DNA of 64,000 nt from assembly GCF_900626075.1 (NCBI RefSeq), contig NZ_UYZY01000007.1, positions 186,001-250,000 of the forward strand, given 5' to 3'. Shown here one piece after another: positions 17,283 to 26,393 of this stretch; position 1 is the stretch's first letter, and each line of letters begins with the position of its first letter. The notes under the pieces are model-generated. The model was not told the DNA's origin and did no database searches. It saw only the letters and a list, made by a program, of their open reading frames with translations. The stretch comes from Clostridium transplantifaecale (GTDB lineage Bacteria > Bacillota > Clostridia > Lachnospirales > Lachnospiraceae). The translations under genes and the position numbers were made by a program.

Positions 17283-18332
17283 ATGAAGCAAATGAAAAAA
17301 TTATCGGCGGTTATATTGTCGGCAGCAATGGCATTATCACTTACAGCGTGTTCCGGTTCATCGGAAGGCGGCGCGGCAAAACAGGACAAGCAGGCGGGAA
17401 CAGACGCTCCGATTACGCTTAAGATCGCGCATGGCGCCAGCGAGACATACCATCTGCACAGGGCTCTTCTGAAATTCAAGGATATTGTGGAGGAGACCGG
17501 TAAATTTAAGGTGGAAATTTACCCGAACCAGCAGTTCGGTTCCGACGGAGAGATGATAGAGGGGGTAAAGACGGGAGATTTGACCATGGCGGTGTCGCCC
17601 AGCTCCTATTTGACGGATGAATGCCCCAGCATGAGCCTGATTGAGCTTCCTTATGTATATCCAAACCGTGAAACGGCCCTTGCGACACTGAACGGAGAGT
17701 GGGGACAGAAGGAGCTTGCCGAACTGGAGAAAGCAGGACTTCACGGACTCGGATACATGGAGAACGGAATGCGCCATCTGACAAACAGCAAAAAAGAGAT
17801 TCATCTGCCGGCCGATTTAAACGGTATGAAAATCAGGACCATGCAGGTAGAGGCCCATGTGGATTTTTGGAACAGCCTTGGCTGCTCGGCGGAAGGTTCT
17901 CCGTTCTCAGAGCTGTACACAAACCTGAGCACAGGGGTGTTCGACGGTGAGGAAAACCCGATTGCCCATATCTATTCCCAGAAATTTTATGAAGTGCAGA
18001 AGTACATTACCCTGTCTGAACACGTTTACTGCGCATACATTCCTCTTGTGACAACCGATTTCTGGAACGGCCTTACGCAGGAACAGCAGACCATTTTAAA
18101 TGATGCGTTTAAACAGGCGTATGACTACCAGATGGAACTGGTGGAGACGGAAGAAGAGAGCCAGTTAAAAGAGATGGAAGCGGCCGGCTGCGTAGTCACA
18201 AAGCTTACGGATGAGGAAAAGCAGGCATTTATCGACGCCGCACAGCCGACACTTGAAAAATACAGGGAAAAAGTCGGCGCCGAAGTATACGATGAGTTTG
18301 CACAGGCGGTGGAAAAAGCGGCGGCAAAATAG
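17283..18332 (+). CDS. dctP: TRAP transporter substrate-binding lipoprotein, DctP family
   Basis: A 349-residue extracytoplasmic binding protein. The signal peptide ends in the lipobox LTAC (Cys23). DctP-family landmarks include LKIAHGASETYHLHRALLKFKDIVEE, the IRTMQ segment with the carboxylate-binding Arg, and GVFDGEENP. It captures a sugar acid or other carboxylate for the DctQM membrane unit encoded next. The start at 17283 follows GGGAGG; an upstream in-frame ATG is rejected because it precedes the signal peptide. Confidence 0.92.
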   Translation: MKQMKKLSAVILSAAMALSLTACSGSSEGGAAKQDKQAGTDAPITLKIAHGASETYHLHRALLKFKDIVEETGKFKVEIYPNQQFGSDGEMIEGVKTGDLTMAVSPSSYLTDECPSMSLIELPYVYPNRETALATLNGEWGQKELAELEKAGLHGLGYMENGMRHLTNSKKEIHLPADLNGMKIRTMQVEAHVDFWNSLGCSAEGSPFSELYTNLSTGVFDGEENPIAHIYSQKFYEVQKYITLSEHVYCAYIPLVTTDFWNGLTQEQQTILNDAFKQAYDYQMELVETEEESQLKEMEAAGCVVTKLTDEEKQAFIDAAQPTLEKYREKVGAEVYDEFAQAVEKAAAK

Positions 18333-18434
18333 CTGTTTGACTGAAGTCCTGATTGCGGCGGACGCTATCCGGCGCTGTGTATTCCACATGAGAACCCGGG
18401 ATAGCGGCCGCCTGCATTGTATAAGGAGGTTTCT

Positions 18435-18917
18435 ATGAAAAAAGTAATTGGCTGGCTTGATGAAAACCTGGAAAAGTTTGTCTGTGTAGCGCTTTTTATG
18501 GTTTTTACAGCGATTATGGTAGTAAATGTATTTATGAGATACGTGGTCAGACAGGCAATTCCCTGGGCGTCCGATCTGGTGCTGTTTCTGTTTGTATGGT
18601 TTGTATGGTTCGCTATAAGCTATGGATTCAGGGCAGGTTCCCATGTCAATGTGACGGCCGTCGTTGGCCTGTTCCCGTGGAAAGTGCAGAAGGCCCTCAG
18701 GATAACCTGCTATGCAATTGCCTTTGCGGGATTCTGTTATATCTTTTATTTCGGTGTGCGTCTGCTGTTTGATTCCTCAGTGGTCGGGAAGTACGGACTG
18801 CTGATCAAATATCCGATGTGGAGCCTTTACCTGGCGACTCCGATCGGTTCGGCGCTCAGCATTTTAAGGATTGTCCAGATTCTGGCGGGAATTGTCAGAG
18901 AAAAGGAGGTAGTGTAA
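18435..18917 (+). CDS. dctQ: TRAP transporter small permease, DctQ family
   Basis: A 160-residue protein with four membrane segments and the DctQ landmark FMRYVVRQAIPWASDLVLFLFVWFVWFA. It links the binding protein to the large permease. The start at 18435 follows AAGGAGG. The stop is directly followed by the DctM start. Confidence 0.92.
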   Translation: MKKVIGWLDENLEKFVCVALFMVFTAIMVVNVFMRYVVRQAIPWASDLVLFLFVWFVWFAISYGFRAGSHVNVTAVVGLFPWKVQKALRITCYAIAFAGFCYIFYFGVRLLFDSSVVGKYGLLIKYPMWSLYLATPIGSALSILRIVQILAGIVREKEVV

Positions 18918-20201
18918 ATGGCAGCAGGCGTTTTATTTATTTCATTGCTTGTGTTAATTCTGGTGGGCATGCCGATCGCTATCGCGCTGGCCATGTCGTC
19001 CGCCCTTACCATACTGGTCTATGGGACGGCAACTCCGCTTCTTCAGGTACGTTCCATCGTGACGGCCGTAAGTTCCTATCCGCTTCTTGCAATTCCGCTT
19101 TTTATCCTGGCAGGTGACCTGATGTATACAGGCGGCTTATCGAAACGTCTGGTCAGGCTGGCGGATGCCTGGCTGGGCTCCGTTAAGGCGAGCCTGGCCT
19201 ACGCCACGGTGGCGGCTTCCACATTTTTCGCTGCGATTTCAGGATCCGGTCCGGCCACGGTGGCGGCTATCGGTTCTAACGTGGTTCCGGAGATGGAGAA
19301 GAGGGGATATCCCCGGGATTACAGTACGGCCCTGGCGGCGGCAGCCGGAATTGTAGGCGTACTGATTCCACCCAGCATCCCCTTTGTCATGTACGGCATT
19401 TCGTCAGGAGCCTCGGTCAGCACGCTTTTTATGGCGGGAATCATACCCGGACTTATGTTTTCCGTAGGTTTCTGCCTGATGGCGCGATTCCTGTACGGCA
19501 AAAAGAAAATTGAGAGCGAAGTCCGGAAATTCAATCTGAAAGAAGCTCTGGTGGTTACAAAAGACAGCATTTTTGCCGTGCTCGCACCCGTAATTGTCCT
19601 GGGCGGAATTTACGGCGGAATTTTTTCGCCGACGGAAGCGGCTGCAGTTTCCGTATTTTATGCAATTGTGATAGGATTTTTTGTCTATAAAGAGCTCACC
19701 GTCAAAACACTGGTGGAAGCTTTCATCAAAAGCACCAAGACAACGGCAACCTGTATGGGACTCGTTGCATTTGCCTCCACATTCGGCCGTCTCCTGACAC
19801 TGGAGCAGGTGCCGAACAACCTGGCGAATTTTATAGCGGGCATTTCCTCCAACAGGTACATCATTCTCCTTCTGATTAATATCTTCCTGATTTTTGTCGG
19901 AATGTTTATGGAGACGATTGCTTCCATTATAATCCTGACACCGATTCTCCTGCCTGTTGTAACAGGGCTTGGCGTGGATCCGGTCATGTTCGGAGTTATG
20001 ATGACGGCCAACCTTGCCATCGGCTTCTGTACGCCTCCTTTGGGAGTAAATCTCTTTGTGGCGAGCGGCATCAGCGGGCTTAAGGTGGAGGAGATAACGA
20101 AAGCTATCCTGCCGTATTTTGCAGTCATGTTTATCGTCCTGCTGCTGATATCATTTGTACCGGCCGTCAGCCTGGCGCTTCCGGCAGTGCTGAACGGATA
20201 G
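18918..20201 (+). CDS. dctM: TRAP transporter large permease, DctM family
   Basis: A 427-residue polytopic protein with the DctM pattern: IPLFILAGDLMYTGGLSKRL, then SGSGPATVAAIGSNVVPEM, and the GFCTPPLGVNLFVASGISGL loop late in the protein. It carries substrate with Na+ across the membrane. It starts at the base after the dctQ stop, with GGAGG inside the end of dctQ. Confidence 0.94.
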   Translation: MAAGVLFISLLVLILVGMPIAIALAMSSALTILVYGTATPLLQVRSIVTAVSSYPLLAIPLFILAGDLMYTGGLSKRLVRLADAWLGSVKASLAYATVAASTFFAAISGSGPATVAAIGSNVVPEMEKRGYPRDYSTALAAAAGIVGVLIPPSIPFVMYGISSGASVSTLFMAGIIPGLMFSVGFCLMARFLYGKKKIESEVRKFNLKEALVVTKDSIFAVLAPVIVLGGIYGGIFSPTEAAAVSVFYAIVIGFFVYKELTVKTLVEAFIKSTKTTATCMGLVAFASTFGRLLTLEQVPNNLANFIAGISSNRYIILLLINIFLIFVGMFMETIASIIILTPILLPVVTGLGVDPVMFGVMMTANLAIGFCTPPLGVNLFVASGISGLKVEEITKAILPYFAVMFIVLLLISFVPAVSLALPAVLNG

Positions 20202-20214
20202 GGGGAATAGGAAA

Positions 20215-21240
20215 TTGAAAGAGTATATTATAACCCTGGATACGGGGACAACCAATACAAGGGCCTCCCTGTGGCGCCTGGACGGGACATTTCTGGGAGA
20301 AGAAAAGTCCCGGGCCGGGGTCAGGAATACGGCAATTGACGGAAACAACGAATTTCTGAAAAAAGAAACGGGGGCCTGTCTGAGGAAACTGACGTCGGAA
20401 AACGGTGTGGCTTTTGAACAGGTAGCGGGCATATTCGCATCGGGCATGGTGACGTCCAATGTAGGGCTAATGGAGGTGCCTCATCTCACGGCTCCGGCCT
20501 GCGCCTCTGATTTTGCAGACAGCGTGTTTCAGGCGGATCTGCCCGGGGTGTGCCCCGTTCCCTTCTATTTCATCAGAGGCCTTAAGAATGAATTAAAGGA
20601 TTGGAAAAATCTGGACAATATGGATATAATGAGAGGGGAAGAGGTTGAGACGCTGGCCCTTCTGACGGAGTATCCGGCGGGAATGCCTTACGTTTTTATC
20701 CTTCCGGGCTCCCATACAAAGTTTGTCTTCGTCAATGAGAGAAAAGAAATTACGGGTTGTCTGACAACCCTGACCGGAGAGCTGCTGGAGACGGTAACGA
20801 ACAATACAATCCTGGCGGACGCCGTGGAAAAGCGTTTTGTTTCCGGGGAAACCTATCAAAAAAATGCGGTTCTGGCGGGATACCATGCGGCGAAAACGCA
20901 GGGATTTGGACGCGCGGCGTTCCTGTCCAGGATTTACCGAATGTTCGGAAACAGTGAGGAGAAGGAGAGCGTGTGGACCGCTAATTTTCTGCTGGGAACC
21001 GTACTCTGGAACGACGTGGCGGCTCTGCGGGGCTGCTGCAGCGAAGAGCGGGCTGCGCAGACGATCGGGATCGTGGCCGGGAAAGAGCCGTTTATAAGCG
21101 GCCTGACCGATCTACTGTCGGAGGACGGATACCTGAAAGAAGTAAGGCGGCGTGAACCTGAGCCGGGACCGTCTCTCTCGGCCAGAGGGGCTTTTGGGAT
21201 TGCCGGCATTTATCTGGGCAAGAAACACGGCATGGAGTAG
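20215..21240 (+). CDS. dgoK: 2-dehydro-3-deoxygalactonokinase family protein
   Basis: A 341-residue sugar-acid kinase. The N-terminal phosphate-binding motif (YIITLDTGTTNTRASLW) and the later FILPGSHTKFVFV segment fit the DgoK family, which phosphorylates 2-keto-3-deoxygalactonate (KDGal) with ATP. It starts at a TTG 14 bp after dctM; there is no ATG near the domain start. With the KDPG-type aldolase downstream this forms the lower half of a De Ley-Doudoroff route. Confidence 0.85.
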   Translation: MKEYIITLDTGTTNTRASLWRLDGTFLGEEKSRAGVRNTAIDGNNEFLKKETGACLRKLTSENGVAFEQVAGIFASGMVTSNVGLMEVPHLTAPACASDFADSVFQADLPGVCPVPFYFIRGLKNELKDWKNLDNMDIMRGEEVETLALLTEYPAGMPYVFILPGSHTKFVFVNERKEITGCLTTLTGELLETVTNNTILADAVEKRFVSGETYQKNAVLAGYHAAKTQGFGRAAFLSRIYRMFGNSEEKESVWTANFLLGTVLWNDVAALRGCCSEERAAQTIGIVAGKEPFISGLTDLLSEDGYLKEVRRREPEPGPSLSARGAFGIAGIYLGKKHGME

Positions 21241-21274
21241 TTTCAAATACGTTTCGGAAAAAAGGAGGGCAGTA

Positions 21275-22576
21275 ATGGATAGACAGAGCGGCGATAAGAT
21301 TGCGGTAAACTTCGGTAATCTGCTGGATGGAATTGAGATGCCGAAAATGTACCGGGTGCATCAAAAGTTTCCGGAGGAGAAGATAGAGGAGATAGAGAAG
21401 ACGGTAAGGGATGAGATGGAGTCAAAATTCGGCGCTGCCTCCCTTGCGGGGAAGAAAATCGCGGTGACGGCAGGCAGCCGTGGGATTTCCCACTGTGCCG
21501 GAATTTTACAGGAAATTATTAAATTTTTCAAAGATAAGGGAGCAGAGCCGTTTGTTATTCCGTCCATGGGAAGCCACGGAGGCGGGACCGTGGAAGGGCA
21601 GATGGAGGTGCTGCGTCATCTGGGGCTGACCCCGGAGAGCCTTGGGGCAGAATTTGCAGCAGAGATGGATACGGTAGCCGCCGGACATCTATCCAACGGG
21701 CTTCCACTTTATTTTTCCAAAGCAGCCATGGAGGCGGACGGTATTTTCCTGGTCAATAAGATAAAACCTCATGCTGATTTTAAGGGAGAGCACGAGAGCG
21801 GCCTTGTAAAAATGCTGGTGATCGGCCTTGGAAAGCATAAGGGCTGTGCCAGCCTTCACAAACTGGGATTTGAAAATTTCCCCTGGGCCCTTCCTGAAGC
21901 GGCGGAAATCATCTTAAAACAGGCTCCCGTACTGGGGGGACTGGCGATTGTGGATAATGCTTATGATGAACCGATGGTTCTGGAGGCTGTTCTGCCGGAA
22001 CGCCTGCTTGAAAGGGACAGGGAACTTTTGAAGCTGGCAAAAGCCAATATGCCCTGTCTGAAGGCCAGGGAAGTGGATGTGCTGATAATCGAGGAGATTG
22101 GTAAAAATATCAGCGGCGAGGGTATGGATCCCAACGTGACGGGACGTCCCGGCTCCGGCTTGAATGTAGGTTTTACCGATATCAGAATCAAGAATATTGT
22201 CGTCCTGGGAACCACCGGAAAATCCGGAGGTAATGGCGCCGGTCTTGGCATGGCGGATATTACGACACTGGATTGTGTCAGAAACCTGGATCTGGGGATT
22301 ATGTACACCAATTCCATCACGGCAGGAATCCTGGGTCCATCCAGGCTTCCTATTATCCTGAATAATGACAGGGAAGCAATCAGGACGGCTATCAAGATCG
22401 CCGCTCCGCTCCATACGGATTCCCCCAGAATTATCTGGATAAAAAACACGCTGGAGCTCGATGAGATCCGGGTGTCGGAGGCGCTTCTCGACGAGTTTGA
22501 ACGGAGAGAAGATGCCGGGATAGAAGGCCGGGCCGAAACTGCATTTGATGAAAACGGCAGGCTGATGCGTATCTGA
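21275..22576 (+). CDS. LarA-like (nickel-pincer type) isomerase family protein
   Basis: A 433-residue protein resembling lactate racemase LarA and its homologues (DUF2088). Landmarks are VTAGSRGISHCAGIL, PSMGSHGGGTVEGQ (the family's nucleotide/His-containing region) and the conserved KPHADFKGEHESGLVKM segment. LarA homologues racemise or epimerise 2-hydroxy-acids, including sugar acids, using a nickel-pincer cofactor; none of the cofactor-making genes larB/C/E is in the window. The start at 21275 follows AAAGGAGGG. In this operon it probably epimerises the imported aldonate. Confidence 0.75.
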   Translation: MDRQSGDKIAVNFGNLLDGIEMPKMYRVHQKFPEEKIEEIEKTVRDEMESKFGAASLAGKKIAVTAGSRGISHCAGILQEIIKFFKDKGAEPFVIPSMGSHGGGTVEGQMEVLRHLGLTPESLGAEFAAEMDTVAAGHLSNGLPLYFSKAAMEADGIFLVNKIKPHADFKGEHESGLVKMLVIGLGKHKGCASLHKLGFENFPWALPEAAEIILKQAPVLGGLAIVDNAYDEPMVLEAVLPERLLERDRELLKLAKANMPCLKAREVDVLIIEEIGKNISGEGMDPNVTGRPGSGLNVGFTDIRIKNIVVLGTTGKSGGNGAGLGMADITTLDCVRNLDLGIMYTNSITAGILGPSRLPIILNNDREAIRTAIKIAAPLHTDSPRIIWIKNTLELDEIRVSEALLDEFERREDAGIEGRAETAFDENGRLMRI

Positions 22577-22624
22577 ATTTTTAAATACGCTTTGGTTTAA
22601 CGGTTCGGAAGAAAATCATGAAGG

Positions 22625-22659
22625 TAACGAATCGTTATCTACACGTTATAAAATATAAC
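22625..22659. promoter_or_regulatory. two palindromes before the GntR gene
   Basis: TAACGAATCGTTA (22625-22637) and GTTATA-AAA-TATAAC (22645-22659) lie within 55 bp upstream of the GntR start, in the gap after the LarA-like gene. They could be operators for the regulator or part of an internal promoter. Confidence 0.45.
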
Positions 22660-22675
22660 CCGGGAGGAATTGCAG

Positions 22676-23380
22676 GTGGCATATACGAAAAATGCGACAG
22701 AAAAAGCCTATACATTTATTCAGGAGAAGATTGAAAGCGGGGAGTGGAAACCGGGGGACAAAATCTGGACGGAAGCCATGCTCTGCAAAGAGCTTCAGAT
22801 CAGCCGCGTTGCCGTGAGACAGGCTCTCAATAAACTGGTGTCTCTGTCAGTTGTTTACTGTATACAGGGCTCGGGAACCTATGTCCAGGCCCCCAAACCG
22901 CAGGAGGATTTAGATCTGGGTTTTGACAGCGTCGTATATGATGATCTGATCAGTATCCTGGAATACCGGCGCTATTATGAGTGCGGGAATGTGGCGCTGT
23001 TTATCAGAAATGCAACGCAGGAGGATATAGAAGAACTGGAGAGGCAGTATGAGATCATGAAAGGATGCGGGGATGACATGGAGGCCTTTTATACGGCGGA
23101 TTACCATTTCCATGACATCATTGCAAAGGGGACGAAAAAGGAGTTTATTTTCCGGATATCAAATTCCCTCAATAAAGTCCTGCTGCGCCACCAGGAACAC
23201 GTTAATCTCTGGATTGGACCTGATATTGGGCTGGAATATCACGAGTTTATCCTGAAATACATAAAAGAAAAGGATGTGGATTTTGCCACCATGTATATGC
23301 AGAAACATATCGATGCCACAATCCAGGCAGTCCAGGAGAACCGGAAAAAGCACAGGAGCAGTGAAAAGAATGAGAAGTGA
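22676..23380 (+). CDS. GntR family transcriptional regulator, FCD type
   Basis: A 234-residue regulator with an N-terminal winged helix (ATEKAYTFIQEKIESGEWKPGDKI, then ISRVAVRQALNKLVSLSVV) and a C-terminal all-helical FCD domain with metal-ligand-like His (YHFHDIIAKGTKK). GTG 22676 is chosen because GGGAGGA is 8 bp upstream; the TTG two codons earlier is too close. It lies inside the sugar-acid operon and probably represses it in the absence of a sugar-acid effector. Confidence 0.88.
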   Translation: MAYTKNATEKAYTFIQEKIESGEWKPGDKIWTEAMLCKELQISRVAVRQALNKLVSLSVVYCIQGSGTYVQAPKPQEDLDLGFDSVVYDDLISILEYRRYYECGNVALFIRNATQEDIEELERQYEIMKGCGDDMEAFYTADYHFHDIIAKGTKKEFIFRISNSLNKVLLRHQEHVNLWIGPDIGLEYHEFILKYIKEKDVDFATMYMQKHIDATIQAVQENRKKHRSSEKNEK

Positions 23381-24023
23381 GATACTTAAGAGGATGAAAG
23401 AGGACAAGGTCATTGCTATTGTCAGGGGAGTCCCTTTCGACTGTATGGAACAGACGATCCGCGCTCTGTTAAAAGGCGGAGTCTGTCTGGCGGAGATAAC
23501 CTATAACCATTCGTCGGAGGAAGGACGGAAGGAAACACTGGAATGTCTGGAGCTTGTCAGGCAGAAGCTGGGAGAGCGGGTGCTGCTCGGAGCAGGAACC
23601 GTGCTTACGGAGCGTGACGTGGAGGATGCGAAAGAGGCGGGGGCCGATTACGTCATTTCTCCGAATGTCAATGAGAAGGTGATCAGAAGAACGAGGGAGC
23701 TTAATATGGTTTCTATGCCGGGAGCCTTTACTCCGACCGAGGTTGTGACTGCATATGAGGCCGGGGCCGATATCGTGAAGCTGTTTCCGGCAGCTCTTAT
23801 GGGCCTTTCTTATATTAAGGCCCTGAGAGGCCCGCTTGGACATATCCCCGTATCGGCAGTCGGAGGCGTCACTCCGGAAACGGTGCCGGAATTTCTGGCA
23901 GCCGGGGTCTCCTGTTTTGGGATCGGAGGCAATCTTGTGGATTTAGAAAAAATCCGCGCCGGAGCCTTTGAGGAGATAGAAGAAAGAGCACGCCAGTTCC
24001 ACAGGGCGGCGACAGGGATGTAA
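23370..24023 (+). CDS. 2-dehydro-3-deoxy-6-phosphogluconate/galactonate aldolase family
   Basis: A 217-residue class I aldolase. The Schiff-base Lys is K137 in ADIVKLFPA; Glu42 lies in AEITYNH, with GAGTVLT and SPN around the site and VGGVTPE at the phosphate loop. It would split KDPGal/KDPG into pyruvate and glyceraldehyde-3-phosphate. The start overlaps the GntR stop by 11 bp. It completes the pathway begun by the kinase and is the last gene of the operon. Confidence 0.92.
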   Translation: MRSEILKRMKEDKVIAIVRGVPFDCMEQTIRALLKGGVCLAEITYNHSSEEGRKETLECLELVRQKLGERVLLGAGTVLTERDVEDAKEAGADYVISPNVNEKVIRRTRELNMVSMPGAFTPTEVVTAYEAGADIVKLFPAALMGLSYIKALRGPLGHIPVSAVGGVTPETVPEFLAAGVSCFGIGGNLVDLEKIRAGAFEEIEERARQFHRAATGM

Positions 24024-24029
24024 AGTAAA

Positions 24030-24076
24030 AAAAAGAAGGTGAGAGATCCGGGGGGCGGAACTTTCACCTTCTTTTT
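24030..24076. terminator. bidirectional terminator after the sugar-acid operon
   Basis: Perfect 13-bp stem AAAAAGAAGGTGA / TCACCTTCTTTTT between convergent genes, A-rich on one side and T-rich on the other. Confidence 0.9.
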
Positions 24077-24138
24077 CCGCGCTTGGCGCGGGAGCTCCGC
24101 AAAGGAACTCGGTCTCACAGGAAGGGGACCCTGTAAGC

Positions 24139-25416
24139 TCAGGCGGTTTTCAGAGGCCTGTGGGGGAGAGTGCCTCCATGATGCCTGTATACGGGTACAA
24201 TAAATAGAAAAATGGCAATGGAAAAAATGAAAAACAGGATATAGGACGGAAGATAACTTCCTGTTTTATCGGCCAGAATCCCAGGAACGGCGCTGGACAC
24301 GAGACCGCCTAAGGTGTAAGCAAGCTGATAATTTTTAAGCACCGTGGCGAAATTGCCTTTCCGGCAGAAATCGGATGCCATCAGGGAGAGCCCCACAGAT
24401 GCCAGGGCGAGCCCTATCCCCAGGAACAGGAAAGTGACGCCAAATAAGAGGCCGCCGGCCTGCGGAGCAAAACAGCAGAGCGTCTGCCCGATGCAGAGCA
24501 GCAGGCAGAAGAGGGCGGCGGCGGGATAACTTCCAATCCGGTCCGCAATCCATCCAAACGAGCACTTGCCGATGATAAGCAGCGCGCCCATTAATGATAA
24601 GAAAAATGATACCATAGCAGCCGAATGGCCGGTGGTCGTGTACAAAAGGGACAGATTATTGTATCCGGTAAGTCCGACCACCCCGATTAAAAAGATACCG
24701 GCCATAATAAAAAAATGCTCCCGCGGATTCAAACGGTCGTGTAACAGCATCTTACTGTCCCGGTCAGAGGCGCGTCCGCTCCGTTTCACTGCGAATGATG
24801 TCTCTGTTCCGCCAGGGCCTGCGGGACGTCCGGGTGTGGAAAGCGCCGGATTTTCACGTATCAGAATAATTACGGGTATGGCAAAAACGGCAATGGCCAG
24901 CGCCTCAATAAGAAAAGATGAGGAGAGGCCGAAGCGATTGATTAAAAACATCAGGGCTACTGGGCCGAGGATGGCGCCCAGACCGCTCCCGGAGGCGGCG
25001 ATTCCCAGCGCGGCAGCCGGTTTAAGCGGAAACCACTGCCGGATGAGGAGAGAAGCCGGAACCATGCCTCCCAGCGCATAACTAAATCCGGCTATGGCGG
25101 AAGCAAGATAATAAAGGGCGGGTGTGGAGGAAAAGCCATAAATTAGAAAGGCAGCGGGGGCGCAGAAAAGAGCCAGGGCAATACCTTTCTTAAGCCCCAG
25201 TTTGGCATAGTAGCAATCCACTGCGAACATAGCAGCCAGAGATGCCACGCTTCTCACCGCAGCCATCAGGGAGAGCTGGGTGTTGGTAAATCCGTGGACT
25301 TTAATAATAAAAGGCAGATAGATGGAAAATGCGTTGCTTACCAGCCCGACGCATACAAAAACAGTGGCCGTGCTGAGAGTGCAAATGACAAAACGGTATG
25401 GGCTGTCTTCTTTCAT
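24139..25416 (-). CDS. MFS transporter
   Basis: A 425-residue protein with 12 membrane segments of the major facilitator type, resembling the oxalate:formate antiporter / monocarboxylate group (GFTNTQLSLMAAVRSVASLAAMFAVD; GIAASGSGLGAILGP in helix 5). A polar loop near the centre contains TPGRPAGPGGTE. The substrate is unknown. It is convergent with the sugar-acid operon, and its 5' end lies only ~27 bp from composite repeat A. Confidence 0.85.
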   Translation of the reverse strand: MKEDSPYRFVICTLSTATVFVCVGLVSNAFSIYLPFIIKVHGFTNTQLSLMAAVRSVASLAAMFAVDCYYAKLGLKKGIALALFCAPAAFLIYGFSSTPALYYLASAIAGFSYALGGMVPASLLIRQWFPLKPAAALGIAASGSGLGAILGPVALMFLINRFGLSSSFLIEALAIAVFAIPVIILIRENPALSTPGRPAGPGGTETSFAVKRSGRASDRDSKMLLHDRLNPREHFFIMAGIFLIGVVGLTGYNNLSLLYTTTGHSAAMVSFFLSLMGALLIIGKCSFGWIADRIGSYPAAALFCLLLCIGQTLCCFAPQAGGLLFGVTFLFLGIGLALASVGLSLMASDFCRKGNFATVLKNYQLAYTLGGLVSSAVPGILADKTGSYLPSYILFFIFSIAIFLFIVPVYRHHGGTLPHRPLKTA

Positions 25417-25443
25417 GGAAATTCCCCTTTGTGTGTGGATTTA

Positions 25444-26274
25444 GTTGAGATGCGAGGACGCCTTTGTAAGACGGCGGACGGGGGAGTGGGTGGGTGTTTA
25501 TGAGTCTTCAGTCCCGGTTGGTAGGGTTTGGTGAGGGGGAATCCAGGAGAAAAAATTCCTGCGGGGACTCGCTCCCGCTTGTGGAATGCGCAGCGGATGC
25601 TAGCTTCGTGTAAGACCTCAGCAAGCACCGGCGGATTCCAAGGTCTCCCTTCGGAAAGTTTTCTCCTTCCTTCCCCGGGCAGGTTGTCGGCGGGACTGAA
25701 GACTCAGCGAGGGTATTGCCCCGTCCGCCGGCTTCAGGGGCTGATTGTCTCTTTCGTCAAGTGTGGTGGTAGTATTGTCGCTTCCACTATATAGTAGTGA
25801 TTCTTTTACATTCTGATGACACCTTGGGCTGCATAAAAAAGAGTATCAGAATAAGCACCTCTAAGATTGTAAGCTTCTATAGTCCCAGAATGAATAGGAT
25901 GTAGTTTTCCGGCATTCTGAGAAACGTAGTGGCAGCGACAAGCGCCTCCCCTCTTAAAGAAAGAGGACAGATCAGCCGCCGCAGGCCGGGGGCCGGGCCG
26001 CTATCTTCGCGGAGTCTTTCGTCCCGGCCATAACCTTCCTGTGGGGAAGAAGGGAGAAAAAGATTCCGGAGGGAACCTGGGAGTTCATTGGTACTTACCG
26101 AGGTCTTTTCGAGGTTAGTCCCATTATGTACTCCAACGAGCGCAAGCGTTTCCCGCAGGAACTTTTTCTGCCCGGATTCCCCGCCCGCGACAATCTGACG
26201 CCCGGGACGAAAGACTCATCGATCCCCCTCACCACCTGGTCCCCAGCCTGACGGCGGCGTCCTCATTTCTCAAC
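25444..26274. repeat. composite nested-palindrome element, copy A
   Basis: An 831-bp element filling the gap between the MFS and LysR genes. The outer ends are inverted (GTTGAGATGCGAGGACGCC at left; its diverged complement ends CTCATTTCTCAAC at right). Inside are two inverted ~206-bp units, 25501-25706 and 26012-26218, each bounded by its own inverted ends (GAGTCTTCAGTCCCG / CGGGACTGAAGACTC at left). The right unit has GAGTCTTTCGTCCCG with CGGGACGAAAGACTC, so both arms changed together. Each unit is palindromic throughout. Next come inverted arms (GGCTGATTGTCTC... / ...GACAGATCAGCC) and a ~125-bp core. In this copy the core is degenerate. Confidence 0.85.
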
Positions 26275-26393
26275 CCAATCCCTATTTTCCTTATCATAGT
26301 AGAAAAATATATATTTGTAAAATGGATTATCCGGGTATATAATATTGATAAAATCGATATTAACTTCAGAGGAAATTGTATACGGAGGATGGT

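Noticed and set aside
25501..25706. group II intron or tRNA-like element
   Set aside because: No reverse transcriptase, no domain V-type hairpin and no tRNA signature; the fold is a simple long imperfect palindrome.
25528..25794. 88-codon frame through the left unit of repeat A
   Set aside because: Similar frames occur on the palindromic units of copies A, B and C in either direction; they follow from the repeat sequence, and the products are Arg/Ser/Pro-rich with no domain.
25444..26274. CRISPR array
   Set aside because: The repeats are long inverted units in pairs, not short direct repeats with regular unique spacers, and no cas gene is present.
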